From Neoarius graeffei (lineage: Eukaryota; Chordata; Actinopteri; Siluriformes; Ariidae), in assembly GCF_027579695.1 (NCBI RefSeq), contig NC_083572.1:18204421-18268420 (forward strand): a stretch of 64,000 nt of DNA, in the 5' to 3' direction. A program made the translations under genes and the position numbers. The notes under the pieces were generated by a model. That model had not been told where the DNA came from. It did no database searches and worked only from the letters and a program-made list of their open reading frames with translations. This document shows, piece by piece, positions 51,701 through 62,283 of this stretch (position 1 is its first letter; the number at the start of each line of letters is the position of its first letter).

Positions 51701-53836
51701 CAGCACCTGAAAACCCTGGTTTCCCTGGTAACACTGGTGTATTGACGGAAGTTGTGGTGCTGCGTGGTGTCTTTGCGCCTGCAGCGGTGCTTTGCCTGTG
51801 CTGTGGCCGAAAATAGTTCCATATATAAATTGGTCTAGTAAATCCCTTCGTGTTAATTTGCATTGATATGTGTACTCGATGTGAATGTACAGGTCATGAG
51901 AAATAATTATAAAAAATCTTGAGTTATTTGATTCACTTTTGCAACGACAATGCTAGCTGGACACGCCGGATTACAGCGACTACGCTAAGCTAAAGCTAAC
52001 CGGGACGTTTCCAGATCAGGACAATGGCTGGGTCAGCTACAAAACGCTTTGACTCACTCATCCAACTCTAGGGACTGCAGGGACTGACTCAATTTCACTT
52101 GGGGGTGGCGTACTCCTTTAACATTGGTGAAGTTGCTGTGGTAGTACAAGAGGAATAAATCATTTCAGAACATGCTGCTATTGGGAAATAATCAGCTTCG
52201 CTGTGGTAACACACCACCCATCATTAATTCTTTGCTCATAACTGCACCCCTATTGTGTTTTACTTGAAATTTTCCTCAAATACACCAAAAATTACAAACT
52301 GCTCCTTTTATTCTACTTGTTTCCCTTTTTGGGTACAGAAAGAGATTATTCAACACCTCTGTGTCTTTTGTTCATTCAGATCATGACTTTGACCAGGATG
52401 AAGTGGTTACTGAAGATGAATGTATTATTGTATTTAAGTACATTCTGTAGATAATGACTAGTTATAAGTAAGCTAATCCTCAGCTATGCCTTTTAGTATG
52501 TTTTAGTATACAGTATGTGTGACGTATATGTGGGTCATGTGTATTCTCTGGCACGCGGAGCAGGATAACTTCCTTCGTGGTGATGTGAGCCGCAGAACGT
52601 ACCATCACCAACAGCAGTTGCAGCAACGCCGGCGGCTGAAGAAGGCCAAACTTCCATCGCTGAGCAAAAAACACAAGAAGGGCAGAAGAGGAACAGTACG
52701 CCGACCTCAGAAACCCATCCCTCCTGCGCTGCCCCAGGGTAACCTGGGAATGCCATCTGTCCTGTGCCTACCATCACAACCCACTGGGATAAGGTAATAT
52801 TCTGTGAGTTTGTGTGTCTGTATGTTTGGTGTGTACCTCATTGCCCAAATTTCTTTATATTGATAGGAGTCCCTTGACCCCTGACCTGAGTGCTGATGAG
52901 CTTCCAGATGACCTCACGAGTGACATCAGTGACATTCCTCATGACCTGGAGCTGAATCAGGAAGATTTCTCAGATGTTCTGTCCCGATTCCCAGATGACC
53001 TGCAAGACTTTGATCTGTTTGAAGGTTTGCTATTACGAACAAAAATTGCACCTTATAAAATAATTCTTCTGGCTGCAATGCCCAGTTAACTTTTTTACCA
53101 TAATAACAATATGTTTTTGGTCACAGGTAAACAAAGTGAGCTCTTACCTACGTCAGAGGAAGCTGAAGAGCTGGTGCGGGTCCTGCAGGACATGGGGTCC
53201 TACCCAGAGTCCCTGGCATGTCTGAGCAGTATAGCTGAACTCGGTCCGGTGGAGGGCTCAGATTGCTGTGGGATGGAAGGCGGCGTCATGGATTTGCTCG
53301 GTGCTCGTCTATCAGCTGAGACCCTGTCCAGTCTGGAGCTGGACCCTAGCTTGCTCCCTACAACAGAGGACACCTTCCCCCCTTCCCCACATTCTCCCCC
53401 TTCTTCCATAAGTCACCTGAGGGACAGTGCGCGTCCACAGAGGCGTCACTTAGCACACATTGATGACTCCAGAGATGATCTGGTGGATGAGGACGTGTCC
53501 CATGGCTCCTGGGGCGTTCTCGCGCTGCCTCTCAGCGACTCGAATCAACTCCACAGTCTCATCACCACAGACGGCCTGCTCATGTCCACAGCGTTGTCCA
53601 CGCCACTGACTCCTATGCTAACAGCCCCTTGCCAACCCACTGCCACGCTTTCCGCCCTACCCGAGAGCAGCCTGACCATCCCAGTCACTTCCTCTTCTTC
53701 TTCCTCACCCCGGGTGGACTTCCTGTTCCCAGGGCAGCTTAAACACACACTCCCCTCTCTGTTTAGCCACTGTGGAATTCCTGCTGACCTGCAGCCTCAC
53801 CACAGCGCTCCAGCACCCACTATGGACCAGACCTGA
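42468..53836 (+). CDS. ino80d: INO80 chromatin-remodelling complex subunit D
   Basis: Regulatory, metazoan-specific subunit of the nuclear INO80 ATP-dependent remodeller. Nine coding exons: 42468-42685, 42775-43451, 43529-43619, 46954-47172, 48460-48557, 49723-49856, 52564-52793, 52867-53024, 53127-53836. All phases close, giving 2535 nt, 844 aa (human about 1,027, so the low-complexity parts are shorter). The N-terminus MYEGKHIHYSEVDHKPLCSY leads into a Cys/His cluster (LCKQRRLNGYAFCIRHVLED... YCSSH, residues 18-80). A second such cluster spans CTNHSLPFTRHCLQHIL to PLCQEHAKKM (about 410-479). Then come a basic block (KKHKKGRRGTVRRPQKP), the acidic LSADELPDDLTSDISDIPHD, and a Ser/Pro-rich end. 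The start follows acceptor TTTCAG (42455-42460) and is the family start. Confidence 0.97.
44376..45514 (-). mobile_element. Kolobok-like element with THAP domain
   Basis: Ends AGGAGATACGCAGAACC and its inverted partner GGTTCTGCATCTCTCCT. Right flank TTAA (45515-45518), left flank TTAC (44372-44375, a one-base change from TTAA). TTAA targets plus a THAP-encoding frame fit Kolobok. Lies in ino80d, between exons ending 43619 and starting 46954. Confidence 0.75.
44939..45244 (-). CDS. THAP zinc-finger protein fragment (transposon)
   Basis: 101-codon frame MSCRCVAGGCSNTTEGGFTL... with the THAP signature C-x4-C (CRCVAGGC), W-x(n)-C-x2-H (LLCSAHF), and the closing A-V-P-T motif (KEGAVPTIKG). Residues 1-88 form an apparently complete THAP domain. 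A second minus-strand frame at 44561-44821 (MENEWTSRLIFPLDMLASAP...) may be the next coding block. No catalytic domain, so a non-autonomous remnant. Confidence 0.75.
   Translation of the reverse strand: MSCRCVAGGCSNTTEGGFTLHSWPKNVQTAKIWMRFARNSWAHWELTKWSLLCSAHFTEDSYKISDLLRSVGYKSVLKEGAVPTIKGKQNCKKRKVSSPGV
46145..46345 (-). mobile_element. Second-family SINE (CCTTGAGCAAGGCACC body)
   Basis: Contains TTAGGTGCCTTGCTCAAGGGCAC, CAGTGACCCTTTGTGCCCAAG and CTCTAACC, the diagnostic body of another common fish SINE, minus-oriented. The tRNA head is eroded. Shares its body with the unit at 39300. Confidence 0.6.
47577..48234 (+). mobile_element. Second Kolobok-like element with THAP start
   Basis: Ends CGTGCATA... 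and its partner TATGCACT between TTAA at 47573-47576 and TTAA at 48235-48238. Carries a truncated THAP frame at 47911-48084. It is distinct in sequence from the element at 44376 and sits in the following ino80d intron. Confidence 0.65.
47911..48084 (+). pseudogene. Truncated THAP domain
   Basis: MVNRCIVGGCSNTNLDGIST followed by HCFPKDRTMREKWERLV gives the N-terminal half of a THAP zinc finger (C-x4-C). The downstream C-x2-H half is lost and the frame ends at codon 57. Internally deleted. Confidence 0.65.
48740..48775. repeat. ATT microsatellite
   Basis: About ten ATT units in ino80d intron between the exons at 48460 and 49723. Confidence 0.9.
49021..49398 (-). mobile_element. tRNA-derived SINE
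   Basis: Full-length minus copy. Head at the right (GTGCCGTCA has one change) and TCATCT tail at the left. Lies in the ino80d intron before the exon at 49723. Confidence 0.93.
50186..50560 (-). mobile_element. tRNA-derived SINE with 13-bp target duplication
   Basis: Full-length minus copy flanked by TCATTTCAGACAT at 50173-50185 and 50561-50573. The duplicated target contains TTTCAG, so the insertion doubled a potential splice-acceptor motif in ino80d intron 7. Confidence 0.95.
51346..52117. mobile_element. Foldback (long inverted repeat) element, TTAA target
   Basis: Two 361-bp arms (51346-51706 and 51757-52117) are reverse complements with only scattered mismatches (by eye above 95%), separated by a 50-bp loop. 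Outer ends AGGAATACGCCACCCCCAAG and CTTGGGGGTGGCGTACTCCT are flanked by TTAA at 51342-51345 and 52118-52121. Non-coding. Lies in ino80d intron before the exon at 52564. Confidence 0.93.
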
Positions 53837-55090
53837 GCGGCCATCTGGAACAATTACAAGTGCACATCTCTTAGTATTCAGGGAAGGTTTTCATTATATA
53901 ACTTGCATGGGTTCTTCAGCTTAACTACTCTATCTTCCCAGATCCTGATTTTTTTTTTTGGTCACTTGCACCCCCAGAGCAATAAGGAAACCCCACAAAC
54001 AAGAGTATACGGCACGCTTATTTTCTATGACAGATAAATTTGATGGATTTTAGCCATGGATGCACACCACTTGTATTCTTATATATGCATATTTAATATA
54101 TTTATAGAGTAGTGATGTGCACACCTAGTTTTATTGATTAGTCCAAATGTGTGGTTTACTGGTGGAAAATGTGGTTACTTGTCTAAAAATAACATGGAAT
54201 GGTTATCGGATGGAACAAACCAATGTCACAAAAGATGTCACAGACGTATCAGTTATCCCCTCTCGTCCTGTAATGATTAAAGTGGTTATATCGGCGGCTG
54301 GTGTTTGTGCTTTCTGTAGCTGTTCTGGTGTTGGGTTCTGCTTTTTAGTGTCAAGTGCCATGAAAGCTGTGTAAACCTTTCATAATCAGTGTGCTGAAAA
54401 TCAGTAGTGTCCTTTTAAAGAAGAGCTATAGATATTCTTAAAATGTCTTTGTTATGAACATCTCATTCTGTGTATGTAATGGAACACTGATACCAGAAAT
54501 CCATATATTTCTGGCTTTTCATGTTTGCAATTAATTTTCAGAAGACATTTTTGTCGATTGTGTCATGGATAAAAGCTCAGTAATGCTTGCAAGGCCTCTG
54601 TAAGAATAGACTGTATTAATTATCTTCACAGTAACGTCACACCAATCTCATTCTTGCATCACATGGATTTTCAGTCGTAGGCAAGCTGATGTCTGATGAG
54701 AACAGCGGAAAAGGGTGTTTGATTCGAGTAGGCCTGCCAGTATATCAGTTAATGCTGCTCTTATCAGTGTCAATAACAGTATATTATTCCTGCATCAACA
54801 GAGAAGCTGGGATCCGGTTTTTTTTTTTTTTTTTTGTATTCACTGAATGTATTGAATGATGGAAGGATTTGTTTATTATAAACTAACGGAATTTTATTGC
54901 CCCTCTGCTTTGTGTCTTGACCTGTCTACTTTTTGTTACTAAAGTGTTTGGCTGTGGGTATGTGGTAAACACAGATGTATCCGATTTTTTTTTGTTTGTT
55001 TGTTTATTAGACGTGCGTAAATTAAATCTGCTATGACTATTAAATGTTTGTTGTTATTAAGCAATGCACAGTAGCAGGGTTTTATATAGC

Positions 55091-55096
<6 letters not shown>

Positions 55097-55156
<60 letters not shown>
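55097..55156. repeat. AT microsatellite
   Basis: About 29 TA units into which the foldback element at 55157 has inserted; a short ATATATA remains on its right side. Confidence 0.93.
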
Positions 55157-55159
<3 letters not shown>

Positions 55160-55754
55160 TGATTCCACGCTTATGGGTACTGAAATGGGGACATGAACTT
55201 ATTTTTAAAAATTCACCTAAAACCATTTCTTTTTTTACCATCAGGTCACAAAACATGTAATCTTTAATGAATGATATGTTAAAAGATAACTTTAATTTTC
55301 TGAGATGTAATAAAAACATATTTATATGCCAAAGTCAGAACGTAACAGAAGTGTTGTGGACATATATATTCTCAATTTTAACAATGTAGAATTACTTTTT
55401 GAAACATAGGAAGGTGATGTTTTAGCAAATATAATTAATAAACATGTGTAGTAGAATAAACATACACATTCTTTCAATAAGATTAACATGGTATATAGCT
55501 AGATTGTAATTAATTTGTAACAGACGCGAGATGGACAATCGTAACAGAAGTAATGTAACAGACATCATTTTGGAACTCATAGGCTTGACTTTGGCATATA
55601 AATGTTTTTATTACATCTCAGAAAATTAAAGTTATCTTTTAACATATCATTCATTAAAGATTACGTGTTTTGTGACCTGATGGTAAAAAAAGAAATGGTT
55701 TTAGGTGAATAAGTTCATGTCCCCATTTCAGTACCCTTAAGCGTGGAATCACTC
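55157..55754. mobile_element. Foldback element inside an AT repeat
   Basis: Inverted arms of roughly 165-180 bp, starting GAGTGATTCCACGCTTATGG and ending with the complement of that motif. The arms flank a unique centre of about 250 bp containing GTAACAGAAGT motifs. Flanked by ATAT, consistent with a TA target. Non-coding. Confidence 0.88.
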
Positions 55755-56195
55755 ATATATATAATCTCAAAAGACATTGTGGATAGTTTACTTAATGCCA
55801 TTCCTAAAAATAATTCATCAGTCTATTTTCAGATTTTTTTTTAGCATTATTGAGAAAAGCTGGCTTTAATTGAACTAGAACATCAGTTAGTCCAAAAATA
55901 TTAAGTGTTTGCCTTTTTTTTTTTTTAAACACCTTTCGGAATAATAGTTTCCATTTTGCAGTAGTCAGTGTTTTGTTGTGTTCCTCTTAGACAACCCATA
56001 TGTACAGTTCACGCAAAATGCACTCAATTATTTAACCACCCACCCAAGTTAAGCTTACTACTAAATTTTAAACAAAAAGTATATCTAATTCTTGATGCGG
56101 AAGTCCCTTTTCAACATTATTCAACCCCAAAGTCAGGATTTTATGAAGCATCCTTTACACTTCTAACCTCAAATAAACAGTCAAACTTTCTTTAA

Positions 56196-57313
56196 CCCTA
56201 ATCATACCGGGTGGGGTCGTTTCCGACCCCGGACGTCTATTTTTTTAGGATAAAAAATTTAATATGCATTATTTTTTCATGAAATTTCATGAATTTGTCA
56301 CATTTTTTGCAGGTTATAGGATACGCATCTGGATTCTTTGTGCCCTCGATGCCTGCTTTTTATCGGACCAAAAACCATTGGGGTCATAAACGACCCCACT
56401 CATTTTTCACTATTTAGCCATATAGTACTTGTTTTTTATTCAGTGTATTTTACCCAATTTTGTCTTTTCAGATTGAAATATGGCAGGCAGACCAAGAGTA
56501 GTGAGATACTTGAGAAGAGATTCAAAGACTCTTAGAGCAGGACAGTACCACACATGAGAGTGAACCAAATGAATCTGACTCTGAGGAAGAAGCAGACCAC
56601 ATATCTGAAGCATCAGACAGAGGTGACACTGAGAGTGCCAGTGATAATGATCCAGAGGTTGAACACCATGGAAATCAACAACGCCCTGACGACAGAGAGG
56701 CTGAAATAAATCAAGGAAGGGGAAAAGGCCGTGGCAGAGGTCGTGGCAGGGGGCGTGGGCGAGGCCAGGACAGTGGTGCAATTCCCCAAGGCCAAGCCCA
56801 GCCCAACAACCCTGCTGTGGACCAAGACCACATAATTGGTAAAGATGGAACTGTTTGGGATAAGGCCCAGTCACCGCAGGGATGAAGGCGAGCCCAGGAT
56901 ATTTTGAGACAGGCCCCTGGAATCACACCAGAAGGAAGATGTACTGATATACTGCAGTCTTTCCAGCTTTTTATCACCCAGCCAATAGTGATTCAGATTG
57001 TCCAAGAGACAAATAGAGAGGGTTGCCGGAAGACTACCGAGTACAATGCTGTTCATCCTCAGAGTCAGAAAGTAGTTTCAGAATTTTGAAAAAAATAGGT
57101 TTGGTTGAATCAAATTGGTGTCCTAGATATACATAGTATAGAATAGTATTTGTGGATCTCTAACAAGATGTTTAATAAAGAATATTGAGCTCTTATGAAG
57201 CTTTTGTTGTCTACACATAAAAAATGTAACGATATTTGGCTAAAAATAACTTGGGGTCTTAACCGACCCCACCTGGTATGAATAGGTTGCAAAATCTGCC
57301 GGTATGATTAGGG
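56196..57313 (+). mobile_element. piggyBac-type element, internally deleted
   Basis: Inverted ends CCCTAATCATACCGG and CCGGTATGATTAGGG exactly between TTAA at 56192-56195 and 57314-57317. An inner repeat of the GGGTCGT..CGACCCC type is seen at both ends. Contains N-terminal transposase coding pieces only, so it is non-autonomous. Confidence 0.93.
56479..57089 (+). pseudogene. piggyBac transposase N-terminal remnant
   Basis: Pieces in changing frames: MAGRPRVVRYLRRDSKTLR; an acidic stretch EPNESDSEEEADHISEASDR; an Arg-Gly run GRGKGRGRGRGRGRG (about 56716-56765); then IIGKDGTVWDKAQ and DILRQAPGITPEG...FQLFITQPIVIQIVQETNRE, which match the start of piggyBac/PGBD proteins (G-x-D-G-x-x-W). Stops interrupt the frame and the DDD catalytic core is absent. 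Confidence 0.75.
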
Positions 57314-57549
57314 TTAAACCCCACCAAAAGATTTTCAGTAGGACTTAAATCTGGATACTGACATGGCCACTCAACGACGTTCCAGGACCAAGCCCTGAAC
57401 CAAGCTTTGGTTGACCTGGATGTATAATTAGGATTATTTATTTTTCTGGAAAGTCCAATGATGGTGTTATTTTTGTCATAAACCTTGCCTTCCTTATGCC
57501 AGACATACCACTGATTCATGGGTCAAAGGAGTTCCAGTTTCATCACACT

Positions 57550-58878
57550 ATAAATCTGTCTTCCAGAACTGCACATGCATATCCAAATTCTTTCTTCCAT
57601 TTTTTTTTTAAATAAAGTATACTTGTTGGTCAAGACAACAAGAGGAAGACAAGGAGCAATGGAGATGAAAGATCCGCTGGGGCGACCCCTAATCGAGAGC
57701 AGCCAAAAGAAGATGCTTGTTGGTCAAGAAGGGCCTCTGCATGCTCTTGCGACAAGGCTTTCGCAGATAGCTTTTTGCAGACAGTTGTAATTTATCATTG
57801 AGCGGGGAGTAATAGGCGTGCGCAATGTTATTCACCGCCACAATGCAAGGGGGCGCGAAGTCGCGAAATCGCTAGGAGTAGTTGGTGGGTGTGGTTAGTG
57901 GAGTGTTTATCCTCCGGTTACTTATAATGACTAGAACTGGAGTCGTATAGATGTACGTACTTCCTCACTTCCTCGATCAACCGCTCTTCGTGCTGCTCCA
58001 TCTTCGCTCGTGTTTTTAAAAATGGCGGTAGTGAAAACAAACCAAACCGGGAAAGTAGGGAAGCGGAAGTGCGTGTACAGCGGATGTAGAGTGGACCAAT
58101 CAGAGCCCTCTTGTCTGTGAGGCTTCTGCGGTGGTCACAATTTTGGGAGGTGCGCGCAGAGCATCTGCGAGGGGGGGGGGGGGGGGGGCTACGCAGACGC
58201 CATCTGCGACGCCATCTGCGAGGACTGCATTGTCAGCATAAATTGGCCTTAAAGTGTGACAAGGTGCTCAGGCATGATCATCTTCTTATAGAGTTCAATG
58301 ATACTTTTCTTCCCCTGCCATCATTTGAACATTCTGTTTCCAGTGTCTCATTCCCCTTGGTGATATTTTGCTCTTTCTTCCACTCCCAGGTCGTTTTCCT
58401 ACTGTACCATGAGTTTTCAACATGTGTATATGATGCTGGAAACCAAGTCTCTTGGAACTTTAAGTGTCTGGGGGTGGTTTCTCGTAGCCGTTGTTTATTT
58501 GGTGTAATGAAACTATTTCTTCTCTTACCGTTTATTGGCGCTCCTTTAGCTTTGCCATGTTTCTTACGGCACTAAAACGCATTCATGGGGAGGACTGATA
58601 TGTATCACAGCTGAAGCAAATTAAGTACGATTAGAGAGTTCCCAAAGGCTTATGCTACATTTGAGGTGAAGTTTAATCTTCTAATTTCTCACCTCTAAGT
58701 GTTGAACATCACCAAAAACCTCCCCTCAACTTGGGGTAATCGTCTCAGGTACCAATTACAGTACTTCCCTGTTTACAGAGTGACGTCAAATCAACATGGC
58801 CATGCACTCTGTGAACAGTGTATAGTGCCCTTTCTCTACATTTAAATTAGTTTATAGCAGTACTGACATTCAATTAAT
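57550..58878. other. Gene-free interval with unidentified repeat
   Basis: 57830-58110 (GGGGGCGCGAAGTCGCGAAA, GGTGGGTGTGGTTAG) looks like a fragment of a GC-rich fish repeat, and a 19-G run sits near 58170. No coding region recognised. 58620-58878 is featureless. Confidence 0.4.
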
Positions 58879-59372
58879 ACAGTGGTGCTTGAAAGTTTGT
58901 GAACCCTTTAGAATTTTCTATATGTCTGCATAAATATGATCTAAAACATCATCGGATTTTCACACAAGTCCTAAAAGTAGATAAAGAGAACCCAGTTAAA
59001 CAAATGAGACAAAAATATTATACTTGGTCATTTATTTATTGAGGAAAATGATCCAAGATTACATATCTGTGAGTGGCAAAAGTATGTGAACCTCTAGGAT
59101 TAGCAGTTAATTTGAAGGTGGAATTAGAGTCAGGTGTTTTCAGTCAATGGGATGACAATCAGGTGTGAGTGGGCACCCTGTTTTATTTAAAGAACAGGGA
59201 TCTATCAAAGTCTGGTCTTCACAACACGTTTGTGAAAGTGTATCATGGCATGAACAAAGAAGATTTATGAGGACTTCAGAAAAAGCGTTGTTGATGCTCA
59301 TCAGGCTGGAAAAGGTTACAAAACCATCTCTAAAGAGTTTGGACTCCACCAATCTACAGTCAGACAGATTGT
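58879..59372 (+). mobile_element. Tc1/mariner transposon, 5' part only
   Basis: Starts TACAGTGGTGCTTGAAAGTT, the left end of a Tc1 family common in fish. The transposase start is visible (HEQRRFMRTSEKALLMLI in one frame; EFGLHQSTVRQIV in another), then the element stops abruptly at CAGACAGATTGTAG, where LINE sequence begins. The right half is missing. Confidence 0.85.
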
Positions 59373-61980
59373 AGGTGTGGTGGGACATAAAGGTCCAGAA
59401 GTTTGCTCAGGTACTGTGGTGCGAAACCAGTCAGTGCTTTAAAAGGTCAATATTTTATAATCAATACAAAATTTGATTGGGAGCCAATGCAGTGTGGATA
59501 AGACAGGGGTGATGTGGTCATATTTTCTAGTTCTACTAAGGACTCTTGCTGCTGCATTTTGAACTAACTGGAGCTTGTTTATGCACTTATTGGAACATCC
59601 AGACAGTAAGGCATTACAATAATCCAACCTGGAGGTAACAAAAGCACAAACTAGTTTTTCTGTGTTGTGTAGTGACATTACATTTTCTTATATTAGCAAT
59701 ATTTCTGAGATGAAAGAAAGCTATCCAGGGTAATATCAATGTGAGTTTCGAATGAAAGACTGGGGTCAATAATCACTCCAAGGTCTTTTACTGCTGCACG
59801 TGAAGAAACAGAAAGGCCATCCAGAGTTACTGTGTAATCAGAAAACTTACTTCTAGCTGCATGTGGTCCTAGTCCAAGTACTTCAGTCTTGTCAGAGTTA
59901 AGCAGAAGGAAGTTAATAAGCATCCAGTGTCTAATGTCCTTAACACATTCCTCAATTCTATAAAGCTGGTGTCTCTCATCAGGTTTTGCAGAAACATACA
60001 ACTGTGTGTTATCAGCATAACAGTGGAAACTAATACAATGTTTACGAATAATATATCACCCAGAGGAAACATTTATATAAAGAAAAAAAGCAGTGGACCC
60101 AAGACAGAACCTTGTGGAACACCAAACTTTACCTCAGTATGTCTAGAAAAATCACCATTTACATCAACATACTGATAGCGATCAGTTAAATAAGACCTGA
60201 GCCAGGAGAGGGCCATTCCCTTAACTCCCACAACATTTTCTAGTCTATCCAGAAGAATGGAATGATCAATAGTATCAAATGCTGCACTTGGGTCAAGCAA
60301 CACAAGCAGCGAGACACAGCCCTGATCAGACGCCAACAGTAGGCCATTTACTACTTTAACCAGAGCTGTCTCTGTGCTATGATGAGGTCTAAATCCTGAC
60401 TGATACATTTCATGGATGTTATTCCTATGTAAATATGAGCATAACTGCTGTGCCAGAGCTTTTTCAAGGATCTTGGAGATAAAGGGGAGGTTTGATATTG
60501 GCTGATAATTGGACAGCTGACAGGGATTAAGATCAGGTTTTTTAATCAGGTGTTCGATAACTGCTAGTTTAAAGGATTTGGGTACATAGCTGATTCTAAA
60601 AGAAGAATTTATTATTTTTTAGAAGTGGTTAAATTACTTCAGGTATTATCTGTTTGAATAGACGTGTAGGTAAGGGATCTAGTACATGAGCTGAGGCTTT
60701 TGATGCCGAGATTAATGAAAGTAATTCAATTTCTCTAAGGGGAGTAAAACATTCTAATTGCTGAGCTGATAGTTATATTGTTACCTACAGGGTCACTTAC
60801 ATTGTCTGACCTTAAATTAGTCATTTGAATTTTTTGTCGGATATTTTCAATTTTGTCATTTAAAAAAAAATTTATGAAATCGTTGCTACTACATACTGCA
60901 GGTGTGCATGTGTCTACAGTGGACTTATTCCTGGTTAATTATGCTACAGTATTAAATAGGAATCTAGGATTATTTTTGTTATATTCTATTAGGGAGGAGA
61001 GATATGTTGATCTAGCAGCACTAAGAGCTTTTCTATATTTCAGGAAGCTCTCCTTCCAAGCTAATTTGAACACTACCAATTTTGTTTGACACCATTTATG
61101 TTCCAATTTTCGAGTGGTCTGTTTTAATGTGCGAGTGTCATCATTATATCAGGGTGCTAATTTTTTCTCTCTGATCATTTTCCTTTTAAGAGGAGCTACA
61201 TTATCATATAAACGTATAGCAGAACGTTGACTCTAAGCATTCAGTTGCCTGATCAAGTTCTGCAGGGGCTGACAGTGACCCAATCAAAGTTGATAACTCT
61301 GGGAGATCATTTATAAAGCTCTGTGCAGTAGTTGACATGAATGTACATTTAATACAGTAGTGTGGTGAGGTGCATATATTATTACTCAGACATATTTTGA
61401 ATGAGATGAGATAATGATAGGAGAACTTCAGACTGTGGAAGTCTCATCTCATCATCTCTAGCCGCTTTATCCTGTTCTACAGGGTTGCAGGCAAGCTGGA
61501 GCCTATCCCAGCTGACTACGGGCAAAAGGCAGGGTACACCCTGGACAAGTCACCAGGTCATCACAGGGCTGACACATAGACACAGACAACCATTCACACT
61601 CACTTTAGAGTCACCAGTTAACCTAACCTGCATGTCTTTGGACTGTGGGGGAAACCAGAGCACCTGGAGGAAACCCACGCAGACAACATGCAAACTCCAC
61701 ACAGAAAGGCCCTCGCCGGCCACGGGGCTCGAACCCGGACCTTCTTGCTGTGAGGCGACAGCGCCAACCACTACACCACCATGCTGCTGACTGTGGAAGT
61801 ATGACTATATTTTCTACGTTTAACCCAAATGTTAGTATTAGATTGAAGATGTGACCACCATTATGGGTCGGTCCTATGACATTCTGATTAATCCCTACTG
61901 AATCTAAAATGGACACACATGCTGTTTTCAAAGGGTTTTCTGGGTTATCGAAGTGAATATTTGTCTAAGGAAATAACCGG
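59373..61980 (-). mobile_element. L2-like LINE, degraded, minus strand
   Basis: Reverse-transcriptase blocks in order on the minus strand: [20 protein letters not shown] and [20 protein letters not shown] and [15 protein letters not shown] (60408 to 60073); the Y-A-D-D box here YADNTQLYVSAKP; LNSDKTEVLGLGPHAARSK and AVKDLGVIIDPSLSFETHI (60001-59693); then VCAFVTSRLDYCNALLSG and NAAARVLSRTRKYDHITPVL (59678-59439). The second catalytic Asp is Asn, and several frame changes separate the blocks, so inactive. A 5' remnant continues beyond a SINE insertion to about 61980. Confidence 0.88.
61443..61788 (-). mobile_element. SINE inserted in the LINE
   Basis: Minus-oriented copy flanked by GACTGTGGAAGT at 61431-61442 and 61789-61800. 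Body shortened near CACACCTACGG. Confidence 0.94.
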
Positions 61981-62114
61981 GTCTGAGATCTGCAAATTCA
62001 GAAAGAAACTCAGAATATGGCCTGTAAATAATAACGGAATTAACTGAGTAGACTTATTTTTCGAGGCTACATACATTATATTAGTATGAAGAACTTCAAA
62101 TGTACTAGTCCTCT

Positions 62115-62283
62115 GGTAACTGCAAGAGTTTGACTTCCCCCACACATCTGTATTGCAGCGTGCCTTGCCAGACGGTAGTAGGTACCATTTTTATGATGGT
62201 CTTCGGTATGACCCGACCGTGAGTAGAACTCACGGTCTCCCGATTGAGAGGTGGACACGCTAACAACTAGGCTAACTCACGGT
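62115..62283 (-). mobile_element. SINE of a different tRNA-derived family
   Basis: Minus-strand head GTGAGTTAGCCTAGTTGTTA with box A-like TAGCCTAGTTGTTAGCG and box B-like GAGTTCTACTC, enclosed by GACCGTGAG / CTCACGGTC pairing. The body continues with CGGGTCATACCGAAGACC and GTCTGGCAAGGCACGCTGC. It does not match the dominant SINE body. Confidence 0.6.

Larger units (their letters stand above)
55960..57540 (-). mobile_element. Degraded Tc1-like transposon, split by a piggyBac
   Basis: The minus-strand frame at 57318-57519 reads NVVEWPCQYPDLSPTENLL, the last catalytic block (W-P-x-Q-x-P-D-L-x-P-x-E-N) of a Tc1-like transposase, truncated by the piggyBac insertion at 57313. Left part 55960-56191 is non-coding flank of the same or another old element. 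Ends not resolved. Confidence 0.6.

Noticed and set aside
51346-52117. Large microRNA precursor
   Set aside because: Arms of 361 bp and TTAA flanks mark a foldback transposon. A miRNA hairpin is far shorter.
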